Part shown: piece after piece, positions 27,656 through 38,459 of the stretch
How the letters are laid out: every line of letters begins with the position of its first letter
Position numbering within the stretch: position 1 is the stretch's first letter
NCBI GenBank assembly: GCA_021805275.1
Contig: JAJZFQ010000175.1
Coordinates: 1-49,419 of the forward strand
Source of the DNA: Pseudomonadota bacterium
Lineage (GTDB): Bacteria > Pseudomonadota > Gammaproteobacteria > Steroidobacterales > Steroidobacteraceae
Length of the DNA stretch: 49,419 nucleotides
Reading direction: 5' to 3'
Notes under the pieces: generated by a model
What the model was told of the DNA's origin: nothing
The model's input: the letters and a program-made list of their open reading frames with translations, nothing else
The model's database searches: none
Program-made: the position numbers and the translations under genes

Positions 27656-28003
27656 CGGCCTGCGATGCCCGGCCGCACGGCGGCGAGAAGGTGGCCGCGA
27701 TGAAAGTGATTTTCTCTCGATTATTCAATAGCTTATAGAACACCCCTATTCCTCCGGGACCGGGACGCACCCGGATGGCACGGGCCCCCTGAACGCGCCG
27801 CACCGAGATACCCCCGCGCCGCTGAAGCGGCCCAGTCGCCCGGAGGCCACGCCAAGCCATTGAATGGACAGCGATCTACGGCCAACCCCCGGGAGCGCGG
27901 CGAACGGCGCGGCCGCCCGCAGAGGGGAATCTGCGGTGCCGCCATGCGGTGCCACCCTGATGCACGCCCCGCAGGACGGCTACCGCGGTCCTGCGGCGAT
28001 GCG
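27656..28003. other. Hairpin-rich spacer between miaB and vapC
   Basis: No gene with recognisable protein features is seen. After an AT-rich island (27697-27745), four inverted repeats follow within about 245 bases: TCCGGG...CCCGGA (27753-27775), GCCGCT-ga-AGCGGC (27818-27831), CCGCAGA-ggggaa-TCTGCGG (27917-27936) and CCGCAGGAC...GTCCTGCGG (27969-27996). The last lies eight bases past the vapC stop and could end the vapBC message. A direct repeat GCGGTGCC (27933-27940 and about 27946) is also present. The region could be a repetitive extragenic array, an unannotated RNA, or a decayed insertion. Confidence 0.45.
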
Positions 28004-28576
28004 TCACTCGGACCGGGCGGCCCGTTTCGACCGACTGCCACTGTCGCGCTCGCCGGTGCCCGCCGCGACGGTCGATCGCTTCGGTCGGCCGCGCGAGCGG
28101 TAACGGCGAGCCTCCACCGGTGTCTCCGCGTAGCGCGGGCGCGCCTCGGCCACACTAGTCTTGAACCGGTTACGCACGATCACCAAACCGTAGTGGCAGC
28201 CGTCGTGCAGGTCTTCGCTCAACAATACGGCACAGGCCTGCGATTGCGCGGCCGCGGCCACGAGACTGTCCCACCACGACAGGTTGTAGCGCGCCTCGAC
28301 GGCTCGCCCGTGTTGCAGCGGCGCGTGATCGACGGCCTGGGGATTCCAGGCGAACAGCGCGTCAACCGAGTCCCACGCCGCAGCGGGCGCAACCGGGGGC
28401 CTCATCTTGCGGGTCAACGCGCTGTAATACTCGTTGAGCACCTGCCCGCTCGTGCGTCCCAGCTGCTCCCCCCACAGATATTCCAACCACTGGCAGGCAC
28501 GCGCCCGCTTGTGCGATTCCCTGGCGTTCCGCGAGTAGACGAAGACGTTGGTATCGACGAAGAGCGTCCCGGTCAT
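28004..28576 (-). CDS. vapC: VapC-type PIN-domain toxin with basic tail
   Basis: This PIN-domain ribonuclease is the toxin of a VapBC pair; relatives cut tRNA or rRNA. The acidic residues are D8 (VDTNVFVYS), E49 (VLNEYYSALTRK), D103 (WWDSLVAAAA) and E121/D122 (SEDLHDG). PIN toxins of this type usually end near residue 138; this one continues about 50 residues in a tail rich in Arg and Lys (EARRYRSRGRPKRS). The start codon ATG 28576 lies inside the vapB frame. A hairpin follows the stop. Confidence 0.85.
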   Translation of the reverse strand: MTGTLFVDTNVFVYSRNARESHKRARACQWLEYLWGEQLGRTSGQVLNEYYSALTRKMRPPVAPAAAWDSVDALFAWNPQAVDHAPLQHGRAVEARYNLSWWDSLVAAAAQSQACAVLLSEDLHDGCHYGLVIVRNRFKTSVAEARPRYAETPVEARRYRSRGRPKRSTVAAGTGERDSGSRSKRAARSE

Positions 28577-28814
28577 GCAGGTCTTCCCGTGCCGGCCGAC
28601 GACCGCCCACCCATCTGAACTCCAGCGGCGCCTCGTTCAGGAAGCGGCGCATCGCCTCGTCATAGGCCAGCGCACCCGTCATCCGCTGCTCCAGCATCTG
28701 TCCGACGAAGCGCGAAACGCTCAGGTTCTGCTTCGCCGCCTGGATGCGCAGCCACGCCGCCGTACGCTCATCCAAGACGATGGTGAGGTTCCTCACGACC
28801 CGCCACACGGCCAT
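28362..28814 (-). CDS. vapB: VapB-type antitoxin, frame overlapping vapC by 215 nt
   Basis: The first 85 or so residues resemble ribbon-helix-helix VapB antitoxins: RNLTIVLDERTAAWLRIQAAK, then LSVSRFVGQMLEQRM, then the toxin-binding end with REDLHDR. Relatives stop about there, overlapping the vapC start by a few codons. Here no stop occurs, and the frame runs on for about 70 residues out of frame through vapC to 28362, giving 150 residues. Start ATG 28814 is used; the GTG at residue 7 (VRNLTIV) is possible. Whether the extension is real protein is unknown. Confidence 0.75.
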   Translation of the reverse strand: MAVWRVVRNLTIVLDERTAAWLRIQAAKQNLSVSRFVGQMLEQRMTGALAYDEAMRRFLNEAPLEFRWVGGRRPAREDLHDRDALRRYQRLRLLAERQGIAQAGACLPVVGISVGGAAGTHERAGAQRVLQRVDPQDEAPGCARCGVGLG

Positions 28815-28830
28815 CGTGACATCCCGTCGA

Positions 28831-28854
28831 ATAATACCGCGAAATTCGTGTATT
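28831..28854 (-). promoter_or_regulatory. vapBC promoter with candidate operator
   Basis: A TATTAT box on the minus strand (28831-28836) lies 17 bases before the vapB ATG and overlaps an inverted repeat AATAC-N12-GTATT (28833-28854). VapBC complexes usually bind palindromes over their own promoter, so this is a plausible operator. Confidence 0.35.
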
Positions 28855-28890
28855 TTTCGGGCAGCCCCTTCGCGGCCGTGCAAAACGCGA

Positions 28891-28924
28891 AAAAGCCCCG
28901 GGATTTAAGTCTCCCGGGGCTTTT
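28891..28924 (-). terminator. Intrinsic terminator of ssb
   Basis: A perfect 13-bp stem (AAAAGCCCCGGGA 28891-28903 with TCCCGGGGCTTTT 28912-28924) with an 8-nt loop. On the minus strand it ends in a run of five T. It lies 27 bases after the ssb stop and separates ssb from vapBC. The arms also carry A and T runs suited to the plus direction. Confidence 0.85.
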
Positions 28925-28950
28925 ATTTACAGAAATGAAATTGGTATAGC

Positions 28951-29421
28951 CTAAAAGGGAATGTCGTCGTCGAAGTCCGTGCCTTCGCCGGAGCCGCTTC
29001 CGCCGCCACCGCCACCCGTGGACTGACCGTCATCGGCGCTCTCGCGCGGAGCCGAACCGCCACCACCGCCACCGCCACCGCCACCACGGCCGCCGAGCAT
29101 CTGCATGTCGTTCGCCACGATCTCGGTGGTGTAGCGCTCATTGCCCTGCTTGTCCTGCCACTTGCGGGTGCGCAGGCTCCCCTCGATGTACACCTGCGAG
29201 CCCTTGCGCAGGTATTCCCCGGCGACCTCCGCCAGACGCCCGAACAGCGCCACCCGGTGCCACTCGGTTCGCTCCTGCTGCTCACCGCTTTGCTTATCGC
29301 GCCACGATTCGGTGGTGGCGATACGCAGGTTCGCCACCGAGCTGCCCGAGGGCATGGCGCGCGTCTCCGGGTCGGCGCCCAGGTTACCGATGATAATGAC
29401 CTTGTTGACCCCTCGCGCCAT
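28951..29421 (-). CDS. ssb: Single-stranded DNA-binding protein
   Basis: This 156-residue SSB has an N-terminal OB fold ([21 protein letters not shown], then [18 protein letters not shown]), a linker rich in glycine (two runs of six to ten Gly) and the acidic partner-binding tail DDDIPF. Start ATG 29421, with GGAGGG seven bases upstream. It is divergent from uvrA, the classical arrangement. The gene is followed by a strong intrinsic terminator. Confidence 0.97.
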   Translation of the reverse strand: MARGVNKVIIIGNLGADPETRAMPSGSSVANLRIATTESWRDKQSGEQQERTEWHRVALFGRLAEVAGEYLRKGSQVYIEGSLRTRKWQDKQGNERYTTEIVANDMQMLGGRGGGGGGGGGGSAPRESADDGQSTGGGGGGSGSGEGTDFDDDIPF

Positions 29422-29447
29422 AAGCAAGCCCTCCGGAAGGAGAGCGC

Positions 29448-29453
29448 ATTGTA
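29448..29453 (-). promoter_or_regulatory. -10 box of ssb
   Basis: On the minus strand CGTCTACAATGCGC contains TACAAT, about 27 bases before the ssb ATG, with the ribosome binding site between. No -35 consensus is seen. Confidence 0.45.
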
Positions 29454-29548
29454 GACGGCCCGCCCGCCCGGCGCGACGCGATTCGAGCGTCGTCCTCGTG
29501 CAGAAAGGCCGCTTCCTGCCCCCTGAGCGGCCCGATGCGCAACGCGCG

Positions 29549-29554
29549 TACACT
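29549..29554 (+). promoter_or_regulatory. -10 box at the uvrA start
   Basis: GCGCGTACACTGG contains TACACT, ending only eight bases before the uvrA ATG. Transcription would start at or just before the ATG, so uvrA may be leaderless. The only candidate ribosome binding site, GGA, would lie at the transcript start. Confidence 0.4.
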
Positions 29555-29562
29555 GGACGGCC

Positions 29563-32430
<2,868 letters not shown>

Positions 32431-32438
32431 AGACACAC

Positions 32439-32474
32439 GGCCCGGACGGTGCGTGTTGGCGCACCGCCCGGGCC
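32439..32474. terminator. Long hairpin between convergent uvrA and lipoprotein genes
   Basis: GGCCCGGACGGTGCG (32439-32453) pairs with CGCACCGCCCGGGCC (32460-32474) with one mismatch and a 6-nt loop, nine bases after the uvrA stop. No T-tract follows. It could act for both convergent genes. Confidence 0.5.
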
Positions 32475-32522
32475 GCGTGAAGCTGAAGTCAGCCGGGGCG
32501 TACGCGCCCCGTGGACGACTGC

Positions 32523-32804
32523 TTAGTTCTGCTTCGGCGGCGTGCTGCCAGAGGCCGGCGGCGTGCTGCCCGAAGCCGGCGTGCTGCTGCCCGAAGCCGG
32601 CGGCGTCGTGCCGGTGTCCGTGCTGCTGGTGCTGCTGCCCGAGGTCGCGGGCGCGGCGGTGCTCGAGCCGGCAGCCGGCGCGGCAGTGCTGGAAGCCGGC
32701 GGCGAAGCGGCCGGAGCGGAAGCCGACTGGTCGGACGGCTGCTTGGCGCAGGCGGTCAGAAGCACTGCGGCGGCAAGCGCGCTAAGAGCAACTTTCGTAT
32801 TCAT
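32523..32804 (-). CDS. Low-complexity lipoprotein
   Basis: I do not recognise this protein. The 93-residue product starts with a lipoprotein signal (MNTKVALSALAAAVLLTAC; lipobox LTAC, Cys19) and AKQPSDQSASAP. The remaining 60 or so residues are almost only Ser, Thr, Pro, Ala and Gly, with repeats of the type PPASGS(S/T). It has no domain and resembles a flexible cell-surface linker or a short outer-membrane lipoprotein. The matching GCCGGCGGCGTGCTGCC repeats in the DNA suggest slippage-prone growth. It probably has its own promoter at about 32909-32936 and ends at the shared hairpin. Confidence 0.75.
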   Translation of the reverse strand: MNTKVALSALAAAVLLTACAKQPSDQSASAPAASPPASSTAAPAAGSSTAAPATSGSSTSSTDTGTTPPASGSSTPASGSTPPASGSTPPKQN

Positions 32805-33114
32805 CGATGGTACCCCGGTGGAATAAGCTTCAGAGGAAAGAACAGTTTTCTGAACGAGTTATAGTCGTTCCGCGAGTCCTTCACGGGTCGCGCGGGCAGG
32901 GATTTTATAGGTTAATAATCTGATTTGAAACCGTCTCCCTGTCGCCGGACGCCGACAACGCGGTTTTCCGCATGGCCTCGCGGCGCTGCGGCGGGTTCGC
33001 GAAAGCGGCGCGGGTACCGGGGCGGCGCTTCCAGGAGGACTGACCCGGCGGCATTACCCGAGTTCCCCGGGGGTCGTAGAATGCGGCAAATTCCCTTTTT
33101 ACGAGCCCCACGCC
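32805..33114. promoter_or_regulatory. Divergent promoter region of the lipoprotein gene and pepQ
   Basis: These 310 bases hold no gene. An AT-rich patch at 32909-32936 contains, on the minus strand, TTTCAA, a 17-bp spacer and TAAAAT (overlapping TATAAA), facing the lipoprotein gene with a leader of about 100 bases. TAGAAT at 33077-33082 (context GTCGTAGAATGCGG) faces pepQ, 32 bases before its ATG. Confidence 0.45.
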
Positions 33115-34473
33115 ATGCCGCTTGACGCCTCCGCCGCCCCCGCCGGGACCCTGGCCGCCCTGTTCGGACCGCATCTGGACGCCGTCTGCCGGCGCACAGA
33201 GGCCGCCCTAGCAAACTGCGGCTTCGAGGCGCTGCTGGTGCACTCCGGATCGCTCCTGCCGGTGTTCCAGGACGACCGGACCTACCCCTTCGAGGCAAAC
33301 GCGCCGTTCAAGGTGTGGGCCCCCCTCTCGGACGTGCCCGACTGCTTCGTGCATTTCGTGCCGGGGGGCGCGCCGCGGCTGCTGTTCCACTGTCCGACCG
33401 ATTACTGGTACCAACCCGGCGCGCTCCCGCAGGACGAGTGGGCGAGGCGCTTCGAGATCGTGCCCTGTGCCGACCTCAGAGCGGCCCGCACGGCACTACC
33501 GCCGAGCCTGGCGCGTACGGCCTACCTCGGCGAGGCCTTCGGGGCGCTCGAGTCCTGGGGCGTCGGAGCGGTCAATCCCGAGCGGCTGATACGCCACCTG
33601 GACTTCGGCCGGGCGATCAAGAGCCCCTACGAGCTGGAGTGCCTGCGGATCGCGAGCCGCCTGGGCGTACGCGGGCACGTCGCAGCCGCGCGCGCCTTCG
33701 CCGCCGGAGCGACGGAATTCGAGATCGAGCTGGCGTTCCTCTCCGGATGCGCCCAGCGCGAGCAGGAGCTGCCCTACAACCCCATCATCGCCCTCAATGA
33801 GAACGGCGCGGTGCTGCACTACCAGGTGCTCCAGAGGCATCCGCCCGGGCAGCGCCGCTCGCTGCTGATCGACGCCGGCGCAGAATTCGGCGGCTACGCC
33901 AGCGACATCACCCGCACCCATGCGGCCGCCGGAGGCGACTTCGCGGCGCTGATCGGCCGGATGGACCAGATGCAGCAGCGGCTGTGCGCCGAGGTACGGG
34001 CTGGGCTCGACTGGCGCGAGATCCACCTGCTCGCCCACCGGTTGCTCGCCGAGGTGCTGCGCGAGGCGGAGCTCATCACCTGCAGCGCCGAGGAGTCGCT
34101 CGCGAGCGGCGTGACGGGAGTCTTCCTGCCGCACGGCATCGGTCACCTGCTGGGCCTGGAGGTGCACGACGCCGGCGGGTTCATGCGCTCCCCGGACGGG
34201 GGCGACATCGAGCGGCCGCAGGGGCACCCGTACCTGCGCCTCACCCGCACCCTGGAGCGCGGCTTCGTGGTCACCATGGAGCCCGGGCTGTACTTCATCG
34301 AGCCGCTACTTGCGGCCGCCCGCGCCGATGCGCGCTCGGGCCTGATCCGCTGGCCGCGGGTCGAGGCGCTGCGCCCCTATGGCGGCATCCGCATCGAGGA
34401 CGATCTCGCCGTCACCGCCACCGGCTGCGAGAATCTCACCCGCGACGCGTTCGCCGCCGCGGGCGGCGGCTGA
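33115..34473 (+). CDS. pepQ: Xaa-Pro dipeptidase (PepQ-type prolidase)
   Basis: This 452-residue metallopeptidase of family M24B splits Xaa-Pro dipeptides. The five metal ligands are present: D253 and D264 (LLIDAGAEFGGYASDITR), H344 (GIGHLLGLEVHD), E389 (MEPGLYF) and E428 (GGIRIEDD). The N-terminal domain with SGSLLPVFQDDRTYPFEANAPFK is typical of the PepQ group, which also hydrolyses organophosphate esters. Start ATG 33115, without a strong ribosome binding site. It is convergent with mscL. Confidence 0.93.
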   Translation: MPLDASAAPAGTLAALFGPHLDAVCRRTEAALANCGFEALLVHSGSLLPVFQDDRTYPFEANAPFKVWAPLSDVPDCFVHFVPGGAPRLLFHCPTDYWYQPGALPQDEWARRFEIVPCADLRAARTALPPSLARTAYLGEAFGALESWGVGAVNPERLIRHLDFGRAIKSPYELECLRIASRLGVRGHVAAARAFAAGATEFEIELAFLSGCAQREQELPYNPIIALNENGAVLHYQVLQRHPPGQRRSLLIDAGAEFGGYASDITRTHAAAGGDFAALIGRMDQMQQRLCAEVRAGLDWREIHLLAHRLLAEVLREAELITCSAEESLASGVTGVFLPHGIGHLLGLEVHDAGGFMRSPDGGDIERPQGHPYLRLTRTLERGFVVTMEPGLYFIEPLLAAARADARSGLIRWPRVEALRPYGGIRIEDDLAVTATGCENLTRDAFAAAGGG

Positions 34474-34479
34474 TCACCC

Positions 34480-34878
34480 TCAGCGCTTCGCCAGCAGGTC
34501 GCGGATCTCCCCGAGCAGCGTCTCGGACTTGGTCGGCGGCGGCGGGGCGGCCGGGGCCGGCGCCGGGGCGCGCTTCAGTCGGTTGATCAGCTTGATGACG
34601 AAGAAGATGGCGAGGGCGATCAGGATGAAATCGAAAATCGTCTGGATGAACAGTCCGTATTCCAGCATCACCGGCTTGCCGTCCGGACTCGAGCCGATCT
34701 GCAGCGCCAGCTTGCTGAAACTCACTCGCCCGATGACCAGGCCGAGCGGCGGCATGATGACGTTCGCGACCAGCGAACTCACGATCTTGCCGAATGCCGC
34801 ACCGATGACCAAGCCGACCGCCATGTCGACCACATTGCCCTTGACTGCAAATTCTTTGAATTCGGAGAAGAAGCTCAC
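34480..34878 (-). CDS. mscL: Large-conductance mechanosensitive channel MscL
   Basis: MscL is a pentameric inner-membrane channel that opens under osmotic downshock. The 132-residue protein has TM1 ([22 protein letters not shown]), TM2 ([20 protein letters not shown]) and the C-terminal helix [13 protein letters not shown] Pro/Ala linker precedes that helix. The start is GTG 34878 ([15 protein letters not shown]), with AGGAGG upstream. It follows rplQ on the same strand but is separated by a strong hairpin. Confidence 0.95.
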   Translation of the reverse strand: MSFFSEFKEFAVKGNVVDMAVGLVIGAAFGKIVSSLVANVIMPPLGLVIGRVSFSKLALQIGSSPDGKPVMLEYGLFIQTIFDFILIALAIFFVIKLINRLKRAPAPAPAAPPPPTKSETLLGEIRDLLAKR

Positions 34879-34945
34879 GGCGGGATACCTCCTGCGGGGC
34901 GTTGAACCGGAAGCGTAGCCGAACGCCGCGGGCACCGCAAAGCGA

Positions 34946-34975
34946 ACGGGCGGACGGCTTGCGCCGTCCGCCCGT
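34946..34975 (-). terminator. Terminator-like hairpin at the end of the ribosomal cluster
   Basis: ACGGGCGGACGGC (34946-34958) pairs perfectly with GCCGTCCGCCCGT (34963-34975) around a TTGC loop, giving a 13-bp stem 28 bases after rplQ. The T content past it is low on the minus strand, so termination may need a factor. Confidence 0.6.
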
Positions 34976-35002
34976 GTTCCGAGCAGCCCCTGCGTCGGTG
35001 GT

Positions 35003-35506
35003 TCAGGCCGTCTTGGCCTTGCGCCGCCGCGGGGTCTTGGCCTTGGCACCCTCTTGCGCCGCAGCCGCTTCAGCCGCCGGCGCCTCGCTCTTCGGCGCGG
35101 CACGCTTGCGCGCAGCCTTCTTCGGCTGCGGTGCCTCGGCCGCCGCAGCCGGCCCGTCGACCAGCTGCATCAGCGCCATGGGGGCGGAGTCTCCCGGCCG
35201 CGGCATCATGCGCAGGATGCGCGTATAGCCGCCCGGGCGGCTCTTGAAGCGCGGACCCAGATCGGTGAAGAGCTTCTCGACGATCATCGCATCGCGCAGC
35301 CGGGCGAACGCCAAGCGGCGGTTGGCATCCCCGTCGGTCTTGCCGAGCGTGATCAACGGCTCGACGACCCGGCGCAGCTCCTTGGCTTTGGGCAGCGTCG
35401 TGCGGATGGTCTCGTGCCGCAGGAGCGACACGCTCATGTTGCGCATCAGCGCGTGCCGGTGCGAACTGTTACGCGACAGTTGCCGGCCAGTCAGGTGGTG
35501 ACGCAT
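35003..35506 (-). CDS. rplQ: 50S ribosomal protein L17
   Basis: The core ([24 protein letters not shown]...) is standard L17, about 117 residues. A further 50 residues form an Ala/Lys/Arg-rich tail ([19 protein letters not shown]) not found in E. coli L17, which ends soon after the core. It is the last gene of the alpha operon, 12 bases after rpoA. Confidence 0.96.
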   Translation of the reverse strand: MRHHLTGRQLSRNSSHRHALMRNMSVSLLRHETIRTTLPKAKELRRVVEPLITLGKTDGDANRRLAFARLRDAMIVEKLFTDLGPRFKSRPGGYTRILRMMPRPGDSAPMALMQLVDGPAAAAEAPQPKKAARKRAAPKSEAPAAEAAAAQEGAKAKTPRRRKAKTA

Positions 35507-35518
35507 TGCAGGAAATCC

Positions 35519-36520
35519 TTAGATCGTAGGTTCTTCGCCGTGCTTGAGGCTGGTCGGCGGCCAGCCGTCGAGCCGCATTCCAAGCATCAGGCCATGGCTG
35601 TGCAGCACTTCCTTGATCTCGGTGAGGGACTTCTTCCCGAGATTCGGCGTGCGCAGCAGCTCCACCTCGGTGCGCTGCACCAGGTCGCCGATGTAATGGA
35701 TGTTTTCGGCCTTGAGGCAGTTGGCACTGCGCACGGTGAGCTCGAGCTCGTCCACCGGACGCAACAGAATCGGGTCGAACTGCATCTCGGTGACCTTGGC
35801 GGTCGCCTCTTCCTCGCCCTGCAGGTCGACGAACACCGAGAGCTGATCCTTCAGGATGCTGCCGGCGCGGCGGATAGCCTCTTCCGCGTCGATCGTCCCG
35901 TTCGTCTCGATGTCGATCACCAGCTTGTCGAGGTCGGTGCGCTGCTCCACGCGCGCCGCTTCGACGGCGTAGGTGACGCGCCGCACGGGCGAGAACGAGG
36001 CATCGAGCTGCAGCCGGCCGATCGGGCGGGTCTGCTCCTCGAAGGCCGCACGCGCGGCGGCCGGACGGTAGCCGCGGCCGCGCTCGATGCGCAGCGCCAT
36101 GCTCAGCTCGCCGGCCTGGGTGAGATTGGCGATCACGAGATCCGGGTTGACGACCTCGACGTCGTGATCGGTCTGGATGTCACCGGCGGTCACTGGCCCC
36201 GGGCCCTTCTTGTGCAGGCGCAACTCCGCGCTGTCGCGCGCGTGCATGCGCAGGGCCACCGATTTGAGGTTCAGCAGGATGTCGACGACATCCTCCTGCA
36301 CGCCCTCGATGCTGGTGTACTCGTGCAGAACGCCGTCGATCTCCACTTCAGTGACCGCACTGCCGGGCATCGAGGAGAGCAGCACGCGCCGCAGCGCGTT
36401 GCCGAGGGTATGACCGAAGCCGCGCTCGAACGGCTCGATGGTGACCCGCGCCTGGCGAGGCGCAACGGGCTGCACCTTCACCATGCGCGGCTTGAGAAAT
36501 TCTGTGACGGATCCCTGCAT
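35519..36520 (-). CDS. rpoA: RNA polymerase subunit alpha
   Basis: This 333-residue alpha subunit has an N-terminal dimerisation domain ([25 protein letters not shown]) and a C-terminal UP-element-binding domain ([40 protein letters not shown]), with the usual linker. The length fits gammaproteobacterial alpha (329 in E. coli). It lies between rpsD and rplQ in the standard alpha operon order. Confidence 0.98.
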   Translation of the reverse strand: MQGSVTEFLKPRMVKVQPVAPRQARVTIEPFERGFGHTLGNALRRVLLSSMPGSAVTEVEIDGVLHEYTSIEGVQEDVVDILLNLKSVALRMHARDSAELRLHKKGPGPVTAGDIQTDHDVEVVNPDLVIANLTQAGELSMALRIERGRGYRPAAARAAFEEQTRPIGRLQLDASFSPVRRVTYAVEAARVEQRTDLDKLVIDIETNGTIDAEEAIRRAGSILKDQLSVFVDLQGEEEATAKVTEMQFDPILLRPVDELELTVRSANCLKAENIHYIGDLVQRTEVELLRTPNLGKKSLTEIKEVLHSHGLMLGMRLDGWPPTSLKHGEEPTI

Positions 36521-36612
36521 TGCAGTCTCACCTTGCCGGCCCGTGGCCGGCGCAAATCGAAAACGTGGGCGCTACCGCCCGGACGGCGCCGCCGCCCGCG
36601 ATGCGCGGCCGA

Positions 36613-37236
36613 TTACTTCGAATAAAGCTCCACGACCAGGTTCTCGTTGATATCCGGCAGGACATCCTCGCGTCCCGGTGCCGCCTTGAACAAGCCGCGG
36701 AACTCCTTGTCGTTCACTTCCACCCACTCCGGCAACCCCACCTGCTGGGCGATGTTGATGGCATTCTGGATGCGCAGCTGCTTACGTGCCTTCTCGCGCA
36801 CCTCGACCGTGTCGCCCGCCTTGACCTGATAGGAGGCGATCGTCACCGCCCGGCCGTTGACGTTGATGCCCTTGTGGCTGACCAGCTGACGCGCCTCCGA
36901 GCGCGTCGCCGCGAAGCCCATGCGATACACGACGTTGTCCAGCCGGCACTCGAGCAGGCGCAGCAGATTCTCGCCCGTGGCGCCGGTGCGGCGGGCCGCC
37001 TCGGTGTAATAGTTTCCGAACTGGCGCTCAAGCACCCCGTACATGCGGCGCAGCTTCTGCTTCTCGCGCAGCTGCATGCCGTAGTCGGACAAGCGGGTGC
37101 GGCGCTCGCCCTTGATGCCGCCAGGCGGGACACTGAGCTTGCATTTGCTCTCGAGGGATTTGACACCGCTCTTGAGGAACAGATCCGTGCCCTCGCGACG
37201 AGCGAGCTTGCACTTGGGACCGAGATAACGCGCCAT
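36613..37236 (-). CDS. rpsD: 30S ribosomal protein S4
   Basis: This 207-residue S4 has the N-terminal [16 protein letters not shown] and the S4 RNA-binding domain ([33 protein letters not shown]). S4 binds 16S rRNA early in assembly and represses the alpha operon in E. coli. There are 92 bases to rpoA and 47 to rpsK. Confidence 0.98.
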   Translation of the reverse strand: MARYLGPKCKLARREGTDLFLKSGVKSLESKCKLSVPPGGIKGERRTRLSDYGMQLREKQKLRRMYGVLERQFGNYYTEAARRTGATGENLLRLLECRLDNVVYRMGFAATRSEARQLVSHKGINVNGRAVTIASYQVKAGDTVEVREKARKQLRIQNAINIAQQVGLPEWVEVNDKEFRGLFKAAPGREDVLPDINENLVVELYSK

Positions 37237-37283
37237 ACTGTGTTGCTCTTAAGTTCGGGACTGACTTGCCGTGCCGGAAGCGA

Positions 37284-37703
37284 TCAGACTCTGCGCTTCT
37301 TCGGCGGGCGGCAGCCGTTGTGCGGGATCGGGGTGACGTCCGCAATGCTGGTGATCTTCAGTCCGCAGCCGTTGAGGGCTCGCACCGCGGACTCGCGGCC
37401 GGGACCGGGACCACCGACTCGAACTTCGACGTTCTTCACGCCGTGTTCCTGAGCCGCAACACCGGCCTTCTCAGCGGCCACCTGCGCCGCGAACGGCGTG
37501 CTCTTGCGCGAGCCGCGGAATCCGCAGCCGCCCGAAGTCGCCCAGGACAAGGTATTGCCCTGCCGGTCGGTGATGGTGATGATGGTGTTGTTGAACGAGG
37601 CGTGCACGTGCGCGATCGCATCGAGCACGTTCTTGCGCGCCTTCTTCGGCTTCTTGGCGGCGGCGCCGCCCTGCTGCTGCTGTTGCTGCTTCTGTTCAGC
37701 CAT
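37284..37703 (-). CDS. rpsK: 30S ribosomal protein S11
   Basis: This 139-residue S11 carries the family core ([41 protein letters not shown]) and the C-terminal RPPKKRRV. The N-terminus has an extra Gln- and Lys-rich stretch (seven consecutive Gln in one run) compared with E. coli. Confidence 0.97.
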   Translation of the reverse strand: MAEQKQQQQQQGGAAAKKPKKARKNVLDAIAHVHASFNNTIITITDRQGNTLSWATSGGCGFRGSRKSTPFAAQVAAEKAGVAAQEHGVKNVEVRVGGPGPGRESAVRALNGCGLKITSIADVTPIPHNGCRPPKKRRV

Positions 37704-37720
37704 GTTGCAAAATCCTCAGC

Positions 37721-38101
37721 TCAGACCTTGCCCGGAGGCGCGTTCAGTTTGACGGCCTGCTTGCGTGGGCCCTTGCGGGTGCGGGCATTGGTGCGGGTGC
37801 GCTGACCGTTGACCGGCAGTCCGCGGCGGTGGCGGATGCCGCGGTAGCAACCCAGATCCATCAGTCGCTTGATGTTCATAGACACTTCACGACGCAGATC
37901 GCCCTCGACGGCGAACTTGGCGACTTGGCTGCGGATCGCGTTGATCTCGGCCTCGGTCAGATCCTTCACCCGGGTTTCCGGGTTGATCCCCGCCGCCTGA
38001 CAGGCGTTGCGGGCGCGCGTGCGTCCCACGCCGTAGATGTGCGTGAGCCCCACCCAGACGTGTTTGTTCAAAGGAATATTGATGCCGGCTATGCGTGCCA
38101 T
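37721..38101 (-). CDS. rpsM: 30S ribosomal protein S13
   Basis: This 126-residue S13 ([26 protein letters not shown]) has the basic C-terminal tail ([20 protein letters not shown]) that contacts P-site tRNA. It is the first gene of the alpha operon, with its own promoter just upstream. Confidence 0.98.
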   Translation of the reverse strand: MARIAGINIPLNKHVWVGLTHIYGVGRTRARNACQAAGINPETRVKDLTEAEINAIRSQVAKFAVEGDLRREVSMNIKRLMDLGCYRGIRHRRGLPVNGQRTRTNARTRKGPRKQAVKLNAPPGKV

Positions 38102-38134
38102 ATTGCTGTACCGAAACCGCGGGGAAAACGCGGT

Positions 38135-38162
38135 AGTTTAACAAAAAAACGACCTGAACCAA
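38135..38162 (-). promoter_or_regulatory. Promoter of the alpha operon
   Basis: On the minus strand TTGGTT (38157-38162), a 16-bp spacer that includes seven consecutive T, and TAAACT (38135-38140). The leader to rpsM is about 30 bases and holds a 5-bp hairpin (CCGCG...CGCGG) before the start, where S4 could act. The T run is not preceded by a clear hairpin, so I do not call a terminator after rpmJ. Confidence 0.45.
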
Positions 38163-38249
38163 ATACTTGCAATGCCCGGGCGCAGCCGCCAGCGCGACGT
38201 CCGGCCGCACGGGCCAGCCGAACCGCAACCGTGGCCGCAGCGCAACTGC

Positions 38250-38363
38250 TCATCCCTGGCGCTGCTTGTGCCGCTGGTCCGAGCAGATGACGTACACCAC
38301 GCGGCGGCGGCGTACGATCTTGCAGTTCTTGCAGATCTTCTTGACGGAGGGTCTGACTTTCAT
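38250..38363 (-). CDS. rpmJ: 50S ribosomal protein L36
   Basis: This 37-codon gene encodes [20 protein letters not shown] followed by [16 protein letters not shown]. The zinc ligands C11, C14, C27 and H32 are present, so this is the zinc form of L36. It lies between secY and rpsM, the standard place at the end of the spc operon. Confidence 0.96.
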   Translation of the reverse strand: MKVRPSVKKICKNCKIVRRRRVVYVICSDQRHKQRQG

Positions 38364-38459
38364 GATGCGCTCCGCGCAGTCTTAAGGGCGGACCGATTCG
38401 ATCCGCGGCTTGGGATGGCGCCGTGCGCCGGGAAACCACGATTCATCATCGGCGCGGCC

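Noticed and set aside
27656..28003. Possible insertion sequence remnant
   Set aside because: No transposase fragment, terminal inverted repeats or target duplication could be recognised, only local hairpins.
27733..28155. Open frame of 140 codons on the minus strand in the miaB-vapC spacer
   Set aside because: Arg/Pro/Gly-rich translation without domains, and it crosses the vapC end in another frame.
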